Shown: piece by piece, positions 1 to 10,135 of the stretch
Numbering within the stretch: position 1 is the first letter of the stretch
How the letters are laid out: each line of letters starts with the position of its first letter
Assembly: GCA_947685225.1 (NCBI GenBank)
Contig: CANTUV010000037.1
Coordinates: 28,973,001 to 29,037,000, forward strand
DNA from: Garcia nutans
Taxonomy: Eukaryota; Streptophyta; Magnoliopsida; Malpighiales; Euphorbiaceae
Length of the DNA stretch: 64,000 nucleotides
Reading direction: 5' to 3'
The notes under the pieces: generated by a model
Told to the model about the DNA's origin: nothing
What the model saw: the letters and a program-made list of their open reading frames with translations, nothing else
Database searches by the model: none
Translations under genes and position numbers: made by a program

Positions 1-201
1 TATGGGTGACATGGAACCAATTTGGGGTACCAAATGGGAAGAGGGACAAGTTGGAGGACTTAATTGGAAAGAAAAATATAAAAATCTTGTGATGGCCAAT
101 CATACTTAGCCATTTAGACTTTATAAAAAGAAGAAAAGAAAAAGAGGTGGACAAATGGCCCTAAGGCATTTATCCAACCCAAAAGTGAGCATCATTTCTC
201 C

Positions 202-211
202 TATATATATA
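202..211 (+). promoter_or_regulatory. Putative TATA box of the left-edge LTR
   Basis: TATATATA lies in otherwise mixed sequence. It is followed about 25-40 bases later by a CTCTCTCTCTC pyrimidine patch, which is typical around plant transcription starts. It is the likely RNA polymerase II promoter of the LTR. Confidence 0.5.
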
Positions 212-1578
212 TCATAGTAAGAAGAACAAAACCTCTCTCTCTCACCTCCAAACCGTCGGCCACCATAGGAAGAACACCAAAGAATTTCCAATTTTTGTCA
301 AGTTTGATTCAAGTTCAAGGTGAGTTTTAAGGTTTTAAAACATGTAGATTTCAATTCTAGTATCAATTTTAAGTATTTATATATCTATTGGAAGATTGGA
401 AATTAGGGTTCTTATGGTAGATTTGGGAAAATTTTAAGTAGTGATGATATTGATTAATTAAATGAAAGAATCAAGGTTTCTAAGGTTTAATAAGGTTAGA
501 TTAGGATTTAGTTTGAAAAGAAATGGAAGGGTAGTGTATGTTTTAAATTTATAAGGTTTATGTTTAAGGTTGTATTCTTGAATTTCTTGAAGGAGAAACA
601 AAGATTGAGGAAGGATAAGAAGGAAAAGCAAAGGGGAATTTAAAAGAACAAGGTTTGGTACTTGACCTTTGAAGAATTAATTTTCCTTTCAATTTCTTAC
701 CAAAACTTTATCTATGGAACTTTTGCTATGGATGCATAAATGTATTGTTTGAGTTTAAATTCATTTGTTGAGTGATATTTTTAAACCTATGTGGTGATTG
801 CGTTGTTAAATTCAATTGAAATCTATTGTTTCCAAAGATTTTGGTAAAAGAGTTTACGGACTCTATTTAGTCCAAATTGGTTTAAACAATCAATTTATTT
901 TAAAAGTAAGTGTCTAAGTCTTCATTACATTATGAGAGAAGCTTTGAAATGGATTTAAAACAGAAAAATAAACAATTTTGCACCAAGTGCAAGTGTGGGC
1001 CGAATTGGTGCCCTTTGGGATCCAATTCTGGACCTAATTTTGGGCAGCCAATTGAGGCAGCAAACGATGGAATTTTTTGACGAAATTTTACATGCAATTA
1101 GTCAACATATGAAATAAGTTTTCTGTAAAATTTCAGCAAAAAATAAGATCATTTACCTGGTCAAATCCATGACTGAAGTGGACTGAAATTCTGACAAAAA
1201 CCCAGATTTTACTATTCATTTGGCACTTGCCTTTTGCGTTGCCGATTTTACGCGCAGTGACACTATTCATTTGGTCAATTTGTGACCTTTTGAGGAATGA
1301 TTTGAAATGTTTGATATGTTTATTGTGGATGTTAAATATGTGAAAAAGGGTAATGGTTTGACTAAAGAATGTGGTGCGCGGCGTAAATGGCAAAGTGCAA
1401 CGGAAATTAAAATAATTTCTCGAGTCATTCTAAAATGAAGTTTGAGACTTAAATTGAATCATTTTAACCTTTATGCTCTACTGGGTAGTTGGGAGTGGTA
1501 GATAAGGGTATGGTGCACTATACTAACTTATGCAGTACTGCTTGATATTGTGATTGAATTGTTATTATCTGAACTCAA

Positions 1579-1705
1579 TGGTAAGGGCCATTAGGGCCAA
1601 TGGTGAGGGCCATTGGTTATAACCAGGATGGTGAGGGCCATTCTTGTGATTTGATATCGGTGGTGAGGGCCACCTATGTTACAGTGGTGAGGGCCACTGC
1701 CTTAT
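1579..1705. repeat. Hairpin minirepeat GGTGAGGGCC
   Basis: The core GGTGAGGGCC (first copy GGTAAGGGCC) recurs five times. It is flanked each time by arms that are mutually complementary but differ between copies: CCAATG/CATTGG, GGTG/CACC, CAGTG/CACTG and AATG/CATT. The repeat is therefore a series of short stem-loops, not just a direct repeat. Confidence 0.7.
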
Positions 1706-2450
1706 CGCTATGGTTCCCTATATTCCAGTAGAGCCAAAGTCTGGTTATTATTTTTTTCTAAACTACGTAATGCAACATTTGTTGAAAATATGGTTTTTAC
1801 ATTTGTTGAAAGCATATTTACACTGAATGTATAATAACTTCCATTGGTTTAATGTTGGTTGAGTTTTGATTCAATTATTTCCTTTTATTTCCAATGCTTT
1901 CATGTTTTACTTTTATTTTCATTGGTAAAGTACCCACTGAGCGACATTGCTCAGCGAGTTAAGTTTTTCTTGACTGTAGGTTCGGAGCAATAGCTATTTT
2001 TTGGGGAAGCGATGACCAGATCCACAGCATCTCAGGGTAGATCTCTTAGTTTCCATTATGGGTTAGCTAGTTGTGGCATGTATATGTATATATAAGATTG
2101 AGAATTACTATGTTATATTCTGCGTTAGTAGCATGTAATAATAATAAACCTCTACTTTACTTTGTACTAGAAGTGTAAATTCTTCTTGCAGGTTGTAGTT
2201 GAGGTTATAAGGTGTGATTCATTGGGAGTGTATTGAAACTGATTGTATTCGCATTGGTTTGTGTAAAAATGTTTTCGAAAATCAGAAAAACCAGTTTTGT
2301 CGACACTTGGGACCCAATTTCTAGGCGAACCTCTGGCAAAATTTCTGTAAAACCAAAATGAAAATTTGACTAAGTAAAATTGGTAGCAAAATTAGGTTAG
2401 TGTGGCGCCTCTACTCGGCTTACACTCGTAGGCCGGGAAGGGGTGTTACA

Positions 2451-4467
2451 CAGCACCCCCACAACGCTCGGTTCATTGGAACCGGCCTCCTTTATAGGTC
2501 TTAATATTATAAAATTCTTAAATATAGCAATATTATCTATATTACACACAATAATTAAAATAAAGCATCGATATATTAAAAATCAAAATAATGTCCAAAC
2601 AAAGCAAATAAATGGACACCCATCCGAGGATGGAAACATGTCCTTACATCCCATGCCTAAATAGAACGCCCACTGAAAGGTAGAAACATGTCCTTTACAT
2701 TGGTTCTAAAAGAGAAAAGCAATTTAAATTGCATGATATTTAACTAATGAGGTACCCACCAAGTGGAAACATACCTCTTACAACATTTGGAAATCTAAAT
2801 AAATCGATCAAAGTAAATAACCATTCATCATAAATAAATCATTCATCAAAGGTATTAAACATCAATAGAAAGTAAACATCCATCCATGATAAATTAAATA
2901 AACCAAGCATTGAACTTAAATAAATTAAAGCATATAAAATAAATTAAAGCATAATCAAATATAAAATTGAATAAAGCAAATAAGGATTCAAATTAGGGCT
3001 ACTGTTTCTATTTAAGATTCTTTATTTCATGAGTTTAGGGTTTTGGAATTTATGGATTTAAGCTACTGTAAACTTTAAAAGAATTGAAATGGAGCAAAGT
3101 TTTAGAATTTAAGAGGTTGATAAAGTTCTTTGATTAACCAAATTAGTGTTTGAGAAGTGAAATCATGAAACTAGGGTTTGAACACTTTAAAACATTGAGT
3201 TTATGACTATTAGCTACTTACTGTGTTGAATTTTAGGTTTATGAGGTTTAAGGTTTAAAGGATTAGGGTTTAGAAAAATTAGGATTTAAGGTTTTAAGGG
3301 AGTTAGGGATTACTGTTTTGGGTTTTGGAGTTGAATTAGGGTTTTAGAATTTTAGAATTAGGGTTTCGGAGAATACATTAGGTTTTAGAATTTGAAAAAT
3401 CAATTGATAATTTTATGAAATTTCACGAAAATAAACAAAATGATTTAAGATTTATAGAAACAGAAAAGTTCTTTTTTAGGGTTTTTGGAAAGAAAAGGAT
3501 TCAATTTAGGGTTTTGGAAAATTGGAAGGCAGATTAGGGTTTTAGTATTTAAAAAAAATAACAACAATTTTAAGATTTTTTTTTTGAAAATAAAGAAACG
3601 AATTAAGGTTTTTAAGCTTTAGAAAAGGTAAATTAATGTTCTAGGGTTTTTTGAATCAAAATAAACAGAAACAATAATTTTTAATCTTGAGTGATTAAGC
3701 TACTGTAAATTAATGAAACAAATAAAGAAATTTGTACCTTCGTTTCTTGGTTCCACCGAAAATCACTTCTTGGATAAAGAAGAACAAAGACAAGCTTTGT
3801 TGCCTTTGATGGATTGAATTGTTTGTTTGCTCTCTCAAAAACCGATTGATTCAAAGTTTTCCTCCTCAATTTCGGTCTCAATTTCTCCTCCAAAATCCGA
3901 TTCATTTCCCTTTTTGTGTTGTTATTGTCCTTATTTATAGAAGAATTTTATGGTTAATTCTAGTTATTCAGGGAATCTAATATTAATTAAGAAAAGAAAA
4001 CTGAAACCTAATTGTATTTGGTTTTGAAAAAAATTGTGTCGGAAAAATTTCGCTGGGGAAAAAAAACTGCTACGGAAAAATTGCGTTGGCGAAAAAAACA
4101 TCTGCGGAAAAATTGCGCTGGCAAAAAAAACTGCCGCAGCTGGTTGCGGCAGCGGGCGAGAATTGGCCTATGGGCCATTTCGCCCACAGAAATAAACTGC
4201 GAGCGAAATAGCCCAAGGCCATTTCTCTGCACGCTGATTTTCAGCGATGATTTTTCCGTCGCCGATTTTTATTTTTATTTTTTTGTTTATTATTAATATT
4301 TTTTATTTTTTATTAATTATAAAAATTAAATACTAAAGCAAATATTATTTAATTAAGATAACAAAAATTGTTTTGGACTAATTAAAATATATTAGACAAC
4401 ACAAAAATGATTTTGGACTAATTAAAAATATATTGGACCGGACTGGGTCAAAAATTAAGGGTATACA
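2451..4467 (-). mobile_element. Tat/Ogre-type LTR (subfamily A), partial
   Basis: Read on the - strand it begins TGTATACCCTTAATTTTTG and closely resembles the + strand LTR that starts at 22287. It carries a TATAAATA box (- strand, 3932-3939), a GC-rich upstream segment with inverted repeats (about 4060-4250) and downstream telobox-like AAACCCTAA motifs. Its other end was carried out of the window by the insertion that ends at 2450. On the right it interrupts an integrase frame just before a GYYW motif, so it inserted into element 2. It may be a solo LTR or one LTR of an element lying to the left. Confidence 0.8.
3932..3939 (-). promoter_or_regulatory. LTR TATA box
   Basis: TATAAATA on the - strand, followed by AGGACAATAAC. 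The same box occurs at the equivalent place in every Tat-type LTR here: 7983-7990, 16822-16829 and 54066-54073 on the - strand, and 22813-22820 on the + strand. Confidence 0.55.
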
Positions 4468-5458
4468 ACAAGGTTACTACTGGTTGACCATGGAGAGAGA
4501 TTGTATTGAGTTTGTAAAGAAGTGCCAACAATGTCAAATGTATGGTAACTTGAATCACATGCCTCCTGAAGAACTGTATTCTATGTCTTCACCCTGTCCA
4601 TTTGCCACTTGGGGTATCGACATTATAGGAGAGATACATCCGACAGCCTCAAATGGTCACCGTTTCATTGTGGTAGTAGTAGATTATTTTTCAAAATGGG
4701 TCAAAGCCGAATCCTTCAATAAACTGGGTGCAAGCCAAATGGCTAGATTTATTTAAAAGAACCTCATCTGCAGATACGGGGTCCCGCACAGTGTGATATC
4801 AGACAATGGGGTACAGTTTCAAGAAGCAGGTAAGGATTTATTATCAAAGTACCAAATCCATCATCATCGATCCTCTCCTTATAGACCAAAGGCTAATGGC
4901 GCATTAGAAGCAATAAACAAAACAATTAAGCAAATTCTGTTCAAGATGACCAAGACTTACAGGGATTGGTCAGAGATGCTTCCCTTTGCTTTATGGGCAT
5001 ATAGGACAAGTGTACGAACTCCTACTTGAATGACACCATTCTCTTTGGTTTACGGGATGGAAGCAGTGTTGCCAATTGAAATAGAAATCAAGTCATTAAG
5101 AGTAGTCTTGGAATCCGAACTGCCTGAAATGGAATAGGTAGCAAGCAGATACACACAATTAGCTTTACTGGAAGAGAGAAGGTTAAAGGCACTGTATCAT
5201 CACTAACTGTATCAAAAGAAGATAGCTCGGACCTACAATAGAAGGATTAAAATCAGAAAGCTCAGAGTCGGGGATTTGGTGTTGAAGTAATGTAAGCCTA
5301 ATGTATCTGATACGAGAAGGAAGTTTAGACCTAGCTGGGAAGGGCCATATGTCGTGAAACAAGTCATGAACAAAGGTGCGGTGAAGTTGTCAGACATGGA
5401 CGGGAACGAATTTAGTGAGCCAGTAAACATTGACAGGTTGAAGAGGTTTTATGTATGA
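4468..5458 (+). pseudogene. Ty3/gypsy (Tat/Ogre-like) integrase, broken at the 5' end
   Basis: This is the C-terminal end of a pol polyprotein. The frame starts at GYYW, after the LTR insertion. It then shows the CC half of the HHCC zinc-binding motif (CQQCQ), the first catalytic Asp in WGIDIIG, the second Asp in ISDNGVQF, and the Glu in NGALEAINKT. It continues through the usual ALWAYRT and VYGMEA stretches to a typical tail ending KRFYV-stop. In-frame stops at about 4754, 5027 and 5134, and a stop in the GDLVLK region, make it non-functional. Protease, RT and RNase H would lie to the left and are not in the window. It belongs to element 2, whose 3' LTR starts at 22287. Tat/Ogre clade membership is inferred from the downstream repeats and the LTR type. 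Confidence 0.85.
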
Positions 5459-5464
5459 TATAAA

Positions 5465-5640
5465 AAGAGAGAGAGAGAGAGCTCGCTAGGTTGAAAACCA
5501 AAAAGGGCGGCCTAGGCAAAAGTTAGAGCAGTTCGCTAGATTCGAAAACCTGAAAGGGCGAGCTAGGCAACAGTTAGGGCTAAATGAGAGAAAATTGTCA
5601 ATTAGAAAACCTGAAAGGGCTAGTGGCAACAGGAGTAATC
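5465..5640. repeat. Tandem ~50-nt stem-loop repeat after the integrase
   Basis: Units have the form CGCTAGG...GAAAACC...AAGGGCGG...CCTAGGC. Outer arms pair (CTAGG/CCTAG) and inner arms pair (CCT/AGG). The last unit is degenerate. The same repeat recurs at 17364-17669. It lies just downstream of the integrase stop, in the 3' UTR of element 2. Confidence 0.65.
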
Positions 5641-5868
5641 TTGTGTATGTTGGCATTATGTTTGGTTGTTCCCCAATTTAATAAAACATAATTAATGTTA
5701 AAATTTTTCTATGTGCACTGCTATAAGTATTTGACCAGATATGGATGAAATAAATAAACACAATAGCAAAAGGTGATAACAAATTTTAAATGGAAAAGAA
5801 GCATCTTTTATTACTTTAATTATTTTTTCATCCTAACAATACACTTTCTCAATTGACAAATGTAAAAT
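5641..5868. other. Spacer between integrase and antisense DUF7745 gene
   Basis: AT-rich sequence without a coding frame. It separates two convergent transcription units, so it probably holds the 3' ends of both. I could not identify a specific terminator. Confidence 0.4.
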
Positions 5869-6267
5869 CTATGGCAGTCGATAAATGTAACGTGCAGGCC
5901 AGCTTTGTCTCAGCAGATCCAAATAGGCTTCAGTCAAGCGAGGCATGTCTAAATTAGGAGTGAAGTCATAATCGCGAGGCTCAGCTCCGTACTGACGGCC
6001 AAGTTGGCAAGGATCATAGCATGTACCTTGACGAAGAGCAGCAAGGGGAACATACATCAAGTATGTCCACATGGTGATACGAGAAATCTTCCACCAAGGT
6101 ACCAACCAACGGATATTGACTTCAGCGCATGATTTGATCCAGTCAACCCAGTTAGCATATGAAGAAGCAGGATGGAGTAGCTTCCTAGCAGAATGATGAC
6201 ATGGCAGATATCTAGCAAAATCCATGGATGGAGTATCAAGCAAACAAAGATGCTCCTGAAGCCAAAT
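5869..6267 (-). pseudogene. DUF7745-like antisense gene, second exon
   Basis: The frame opens with IWLQEHL directly after a good 3' splice site (pyrimidine tract TTTTTTCTTCGTAG). It runs 132 codons to a stop, through WLVPWW, YVPLAALRQ and LGRQYG. These resemble, from memory, the C-terminal half of the DUF7745 family, proteins of unknown function widespread in plants and often carried by transposons. Exon 1 is at 17670-18243, separated by the original intron of about 0.3 kb and by the 11 kb element 1 that inserted in it. Both exons are antisense to the integrase of the host element. A frameshift and a stop in exon 1 make the gene a pseudogene. Confidence 0.65.
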
Positions 6268-6283
6268 CTACGAAGAAAAAATT

Positions 6284-8522
6284 TGTGAGCGGGGATTTTT
6301 GCCACCACTCCCAGTGGAATGGTTCTTGCGACTTCGGCACTGTTTAGGCTCGGGGCCTTAGAGAACATGGACCTAAGTCCAGAGAAAATGGAGTCGCCAC
6401 TCGGACGGGCCGGGAAAAAGAAAGGAGTGGATGACTCGATTCCTAAGGAATCCCCAACCCCTTAATGGGTTCGAAAAGTTGGGTACGTGTGGGGAAGGTG
6501 AGAAATGGCCCAGCACCCCCACAACACCCGATTCATTATAACCGCCCTCCTTTACAGGTCTTAATATTATAAAATTCTTAAATATAATAATATTATCCAT
6601 ATTACACACAATAATTAAAAGAAAGCATCAATATATTAAAATTAAAGTAATGTCAAAACAAAGTAAAACAAATAAATGGACACCCATCCAAGGATGGAAA
6701 CATGTCCTTACATCACATGCCTAGATAGGACACCCACCAAAAGGTAGAAACATGACCTTTACATAAGTTCTAAAATAGAAAAGAAAATTAAATTACATGA
6801 TTTTAACTAATGAGATACCCACCAAGTGGAAACATACCTCTTACAACTTTTGGAAGTCTAAATTGATTGAAAAAGTAAATAATCATCCATAATAAATAAA
6901 TCATTCATAAAAGCTATTAACCAAAATATAAAATAAACATCCATCCATGATAAATTAAATAAATCAAGTATTGAAATTAAATAAATTAAGGAATAAGAAA
7001 TAAATCAAAGTATGAGTGAATATGGAATTGAATAAAGCAAATAAAAGTTCAATTATAGCTACTGTGAATTTTTATGGAATTAAAATAGATTAGGGTTTTA
7101 AGTTTTAAATGGTTGGTAAGACTCTTTGATTAACCAAATTAAGGTTTGAATGGTGAAAACATGAAACTAGGGTTTTGAATACCTTAAAATACTTAAATTT
7201 GTGATTTTTGGTTTATTGAACTTTAAGCTACTGTGCAATTTTTGGGTTTTCATATTTTTATGTTTTTTATGTTTTAAAGGGATTAGGGTTCATAAAAATT
7301 ATTGTTTAAGATTTTAAAAGGTTTAAGGTTTACTATTTTAGATTTAAAAGTTGAATTAGGGTTTTAGGGTTTGGAAATTAGGGTTCTCGGGTAGTGAATG
7401 ACTTTTAGGGTTTAAAAAAAAACAATTTGATGATTTATGAAGTTTTATGAATTTAAACAAAAAGATTGAAGTTTTTATAAGTAGAAAAGATGTTTTTTAA
7501 AGCTTTTTGAATGAAATAGAATCTACTTTAAAATATTAAAAGAAACAGAATTTGATTTTGGTTTTGTTAAAGAATTTGTTCAATTAGGGTTTTGAGACTT
7601 TTGAAGAAGAAAAAATAACAATTTTAAGTCTTTTTAGAAAAGAAGGTCACATTTTTGTGTTTTAACTTTGGAAAACTAAATTAAAGTTCTAAGATTTTAA
7701 CTTTTGAAAAACACAAAAAAAACCCTAGTTTAGCTACTGTGTAAAAAAAATAGAATTTAGAATTTCATACCTTTTTTTTGTAAGTTGCTCCAAAATTGCT
7801 TCTTCTTGGATGAACTAACTCCAAAGACCAGCCTTGGTTGCCTTTGAATTGCTTAATACGTGCTACTGCTGCTTTAAATATCAATTGAATTGTGTTTCCC
7901 TTTTCCTTCCTTGATTTGGTTTCAAGAAAAATCAAGCTACTGTGAAAATTTTTCCTCCTCTTGATTTTGTTTGATTAGTCCTTATTTATATTGGTTTTTA
8001 AGTTGTTTATTCCTAATTCCCCACAGCAATTAATATTAATAAAAAAAGAAATTAAAACCTAATTGAATTAGGTTTCAAAAATTTGAAAAAAAAAAATTTT
8101 TGCGCGAGGGCCCGTGGCTGGGGCCAGTCTGCGTGCCAGCACAGGAAATTCCTGCGGGAAAGTTATTTCGCCCGCAGTTGCCCGCAGGAAATTCCTGCTG
8201 GAAATTATTTCTCCCGCAGGAAATTCCTGCGGGCGAAACGCCCGCAGGCCTGCGGGTGAGACTGGTGGGCCTACGGGCGTGCTGCCCGCAGGAAATTCCT
8301 GCGGGCAAAACGCCCACGGGCCCGTGCGACCACTTTTTGCTGCCGATTTTTTTTCGACCCCGATTTTTATTTTTATTTATTTTTATTTTTTATTAATAAA
8401 AATTAGATAAAAAAACAAAGACTATTTAATTAAAATTATTTTGGACCAATTAAACAACAAAAATCATTTTAAACAAAATAAAACATAATGGACCGGATTG
8501 GGTAAAAAATTAAGGGTCTACA
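6284..8522 (-). repeat. 3' LTR of element 1 (subfamily B)
   Basis: It aligns over its whole length with 15120-17363, with scattered substitutions. It has a TATAAATA box at 7983-7990 (- strand). Upstream of this in U3 is a GC-rich block (about 8101-8330) of repeated palindromes. Downstream in the transcribed part are many AAACCCTAA-like and CAGTAGC motifs. Short GC-rich reading frames in the block arise from the palindromes and are not genes. Confidence 0.88.
8140..8306. repeat. Repeated GC-rich palindromes in U3
   Basis: The palindrome GCAGGAAATTCCTGC, extended to arms of 11 bases in the best copy (8284-8306), occurs four times: about 8141-8158, 8181-8198, 8213-8234 and 8284-8306. Related copies sit at the same place in the 5' LTR (16977-17075) and more diverged ones in the LTR at 22540-22620. 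They lie just upstream of the LTR TATA box. Confidence 0.75.
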
Positions 8523-8540
8523 GTTTGCCCCCTGCTTGAA
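8523..8540 (-). promoter_or_regulatory. Polypurine tract of element 1
   Basis: On the - strand AAGCAGGGGGCAAAC lies directly before the LTR start TGTAGACCC. This is the expected plus-strand DNA priming site. Equivalent tracts lie at 22269-22286 (+) and 54497-54514 (-). Confidence 0.75.
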
Positions 8541-8599
8541 TGATCTGAAACCTTAGTGAAAGAGAGTGAAAAGCAATAAGACTTAATTTTTGATATGGC

Positions 8600-9840
8600 G
8601 ACTTGTTTTGGGTTCTGGACACGAGATTAGGTACTTGGACCCGAGATTGATTGAATTTGGGTACTTGGACTCGGGATTGAGTACTTGGACCCAAGATCGG
8701 GTACTTTGACCAGAGATTGATTGAGTTTGGGTACTTGGACCCGATATTGATTTAATTTGGGTCCTTGGACCTGAGATTGGGTACTTGGACCCGAGATTAG
8801 GTACTTGGACCCGGGATTAGATACTTGGACCCAAGATCGGGTGCTTGGACTCGAGATTGATTGAGTTTGGGTACTTGGACCCGAGATTGGGTGGAATTTG
8901 TGTTCTTGGACCCAGAATTGGGTACTTGGACCCGAGATTGGGTACTTGGACCCGAACTTGGGTACTTGGACCCGGGATTGGGTACTTGGACCCGAGATTG
9001 ATTTGATTTGGGTACTTGGACCCGAGCTTGATTTGATTTTTGTACTTGGACCCTAGATTCGGTACTTGGACCCGAGATCGGGTACTTGGACCCAAGATTG
9101 ATTGAGTTTGGGTACTTGGACCCGAGATTGGGTACTTGGACCCGAACTTGGGTACTTGGACCCGAACTTGGGTACTTGGACCCGGGATTGGGTACTTGGA
9201 TCCGAGATTGATTTGATTTGGGTACTTGGACCCTGGATTGGGTACTTGGACCCGAGATTGATTGAGTTTGGGTACTTGGACCCGAGATTGGGTGGAATTT
9301 GGGTTCTTGGACCCAGAATTGGGTACTTGGACCAGAGATTGGGTACTTGGACCCGAACTTGGGTACTTGGACTCGGGATTGGGTACTTGGACTCGAGATT
9401 GATTTGATTTGGGTACTTGGACCCGAACTTGATTTAATTTGGGTAGTTGGACCCTGGATTGGGTACTTGGACCCGATATCGGGTTCTTGGACCCGAGATT
9501 GATTGAGTTTGGGTACTTGGACCCGGGATTGGGTGGAATTTGGGTTCTTGGACCCAGAATTGGGTACTTGGACCCGAGATTGATTGAGTTTGGGTACTTG
9601 GACCCAAGATTGATTTGATTTGGGTACTTGGACCTGGGATTTGGGTGCTTGGACCCAAGATTGATTTGATTTGGGTACTTGGACCCGGGATTAATTTGAT
9701 TTGGGTACTTGGACCCGGGATTTGGTACTTGGACCCGAGATTGATTTGATTTGGGAACTTGGACCCGAGAATGGGTACATGGACCCGAGCTTGGGTACTT
9801 GGACCCGAGAATGGGTGCTTGGACCCGAGATTGAGTTTGA
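8600..9840. repeat. Minisatellite array GGGTACTTGGACCC in the 3' UTR
   Basis: More than 50 imperfect units of about 21 bases, built on GGGTACTTGGACCCGAGATTG, with longer variants containing ATTTGATTTGG or GTGGAATTTG. Each unit carries the short hairpin GGGT-acttgg-ACCC. It lies between gag and the polypurine tract, where Tat/Ogre elements are known to have fast-changing tandem repeats. Apparent reading frames of 67-101 codons on both strands are by-products of the repeat. Confidence 0.85.
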
Positions 9841-9904
9841 CTGACCTTTTATAATTTGAGAAGTCTGACTGTTGTGGCTATTTTATGCATTATGATTCTT
9901 CACC

Positions 9905-10135
9905 ATCAGAATGGATCTTCATCCTTGGAGATTAGGTCTTTACCTTTGCAAATGGATCTTCATCCTTTGAGATCGGGTCTTCATCCTTAAAAATGGATCT
10001 TCATCCTTTGAGATCGGGTCTTCACCCTTGAAAATGGATCTTCATCCTTTGAGATCGGGTCTTTACCCTTGAAAATGAGATTGGATCTTTACCCTTGAAA
10101 CATGGGTCTTTATCCATTGGAGTTCGGATCTTTAC
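9905..10135. repeat. Second 3' UTR minisatellite, GGATCTTCATCC type
   Basis: Units alternate between GGATCTTCATCC and GGGTCTTCACCC or GGGTCTTTACCC, with one AGGTCTTTACCT. Every unit is a 4-base stem with a CTTC or CTTT loop, and most substitutions in one arm are matched in the other. A short relative is at 55560-55670 in element 4. Confidence 0.75.

Larger units (their letters stand above)
1..2450 (+). mobile_element. Ty3/gypsy LTR, 5' part outside the window
   Basis: The sequence ends in GGGGTGTTACA at 2450, the same terminal signature as the complete solo LTR further right (56824-59282). Immediately after it comes the middle of an unrelated Tat-type LTR, so 2450 is an insertion boundary. 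The LTR has a TATATATA box near 202 followed by a CT-rich patch (about 232-245), as expected for a plant U3 promoter, and a hairpin minirepeat at 1579-1705. No convincing coding frame is present. It is either a solo LTR or the 3' LTR of an element lying to the left. The target duplication cannot be checked because the left end is missing. The chromodomain-clade assignment rests on the ending and the general layout only. Confidence 0.75.

Noticed and set aside
1133..1393. 86-codon - strand frame in the left-edge LTR
   Set aside because: No domain, no promoter on that strand, and located inside LTR sequence.
4468..5458. Endogenous pararetrovirus origin for the integrase fragment
   Set aside because: Plant pararetroviruses lack integrase. 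The motifs, polypurine tract and LTRs are those of Ty3/gypsy retrotransposons.
8075..8410. Overlapping open frames of 80-98 codons on both strands in the GC-rich LTR block
   Set aside because: They are created by repeated palindromes in U3, have low-complexity peptides, and are not kept as frames in the other LTR copies.
8817..9658. Repetitive proteins (GSKYP or LGTWTRDW repeats) on both strands
   Set aside because: These are translations of the ~21-base minisatellite. The unit length is a multiple of three, so frames stay open in several phases.
8600..9840. CRISPR-like regular repeats
   Set aside because: Plant nuclear DNA with adjacent imperfect tandem units, no unique spacers and no cas genes.
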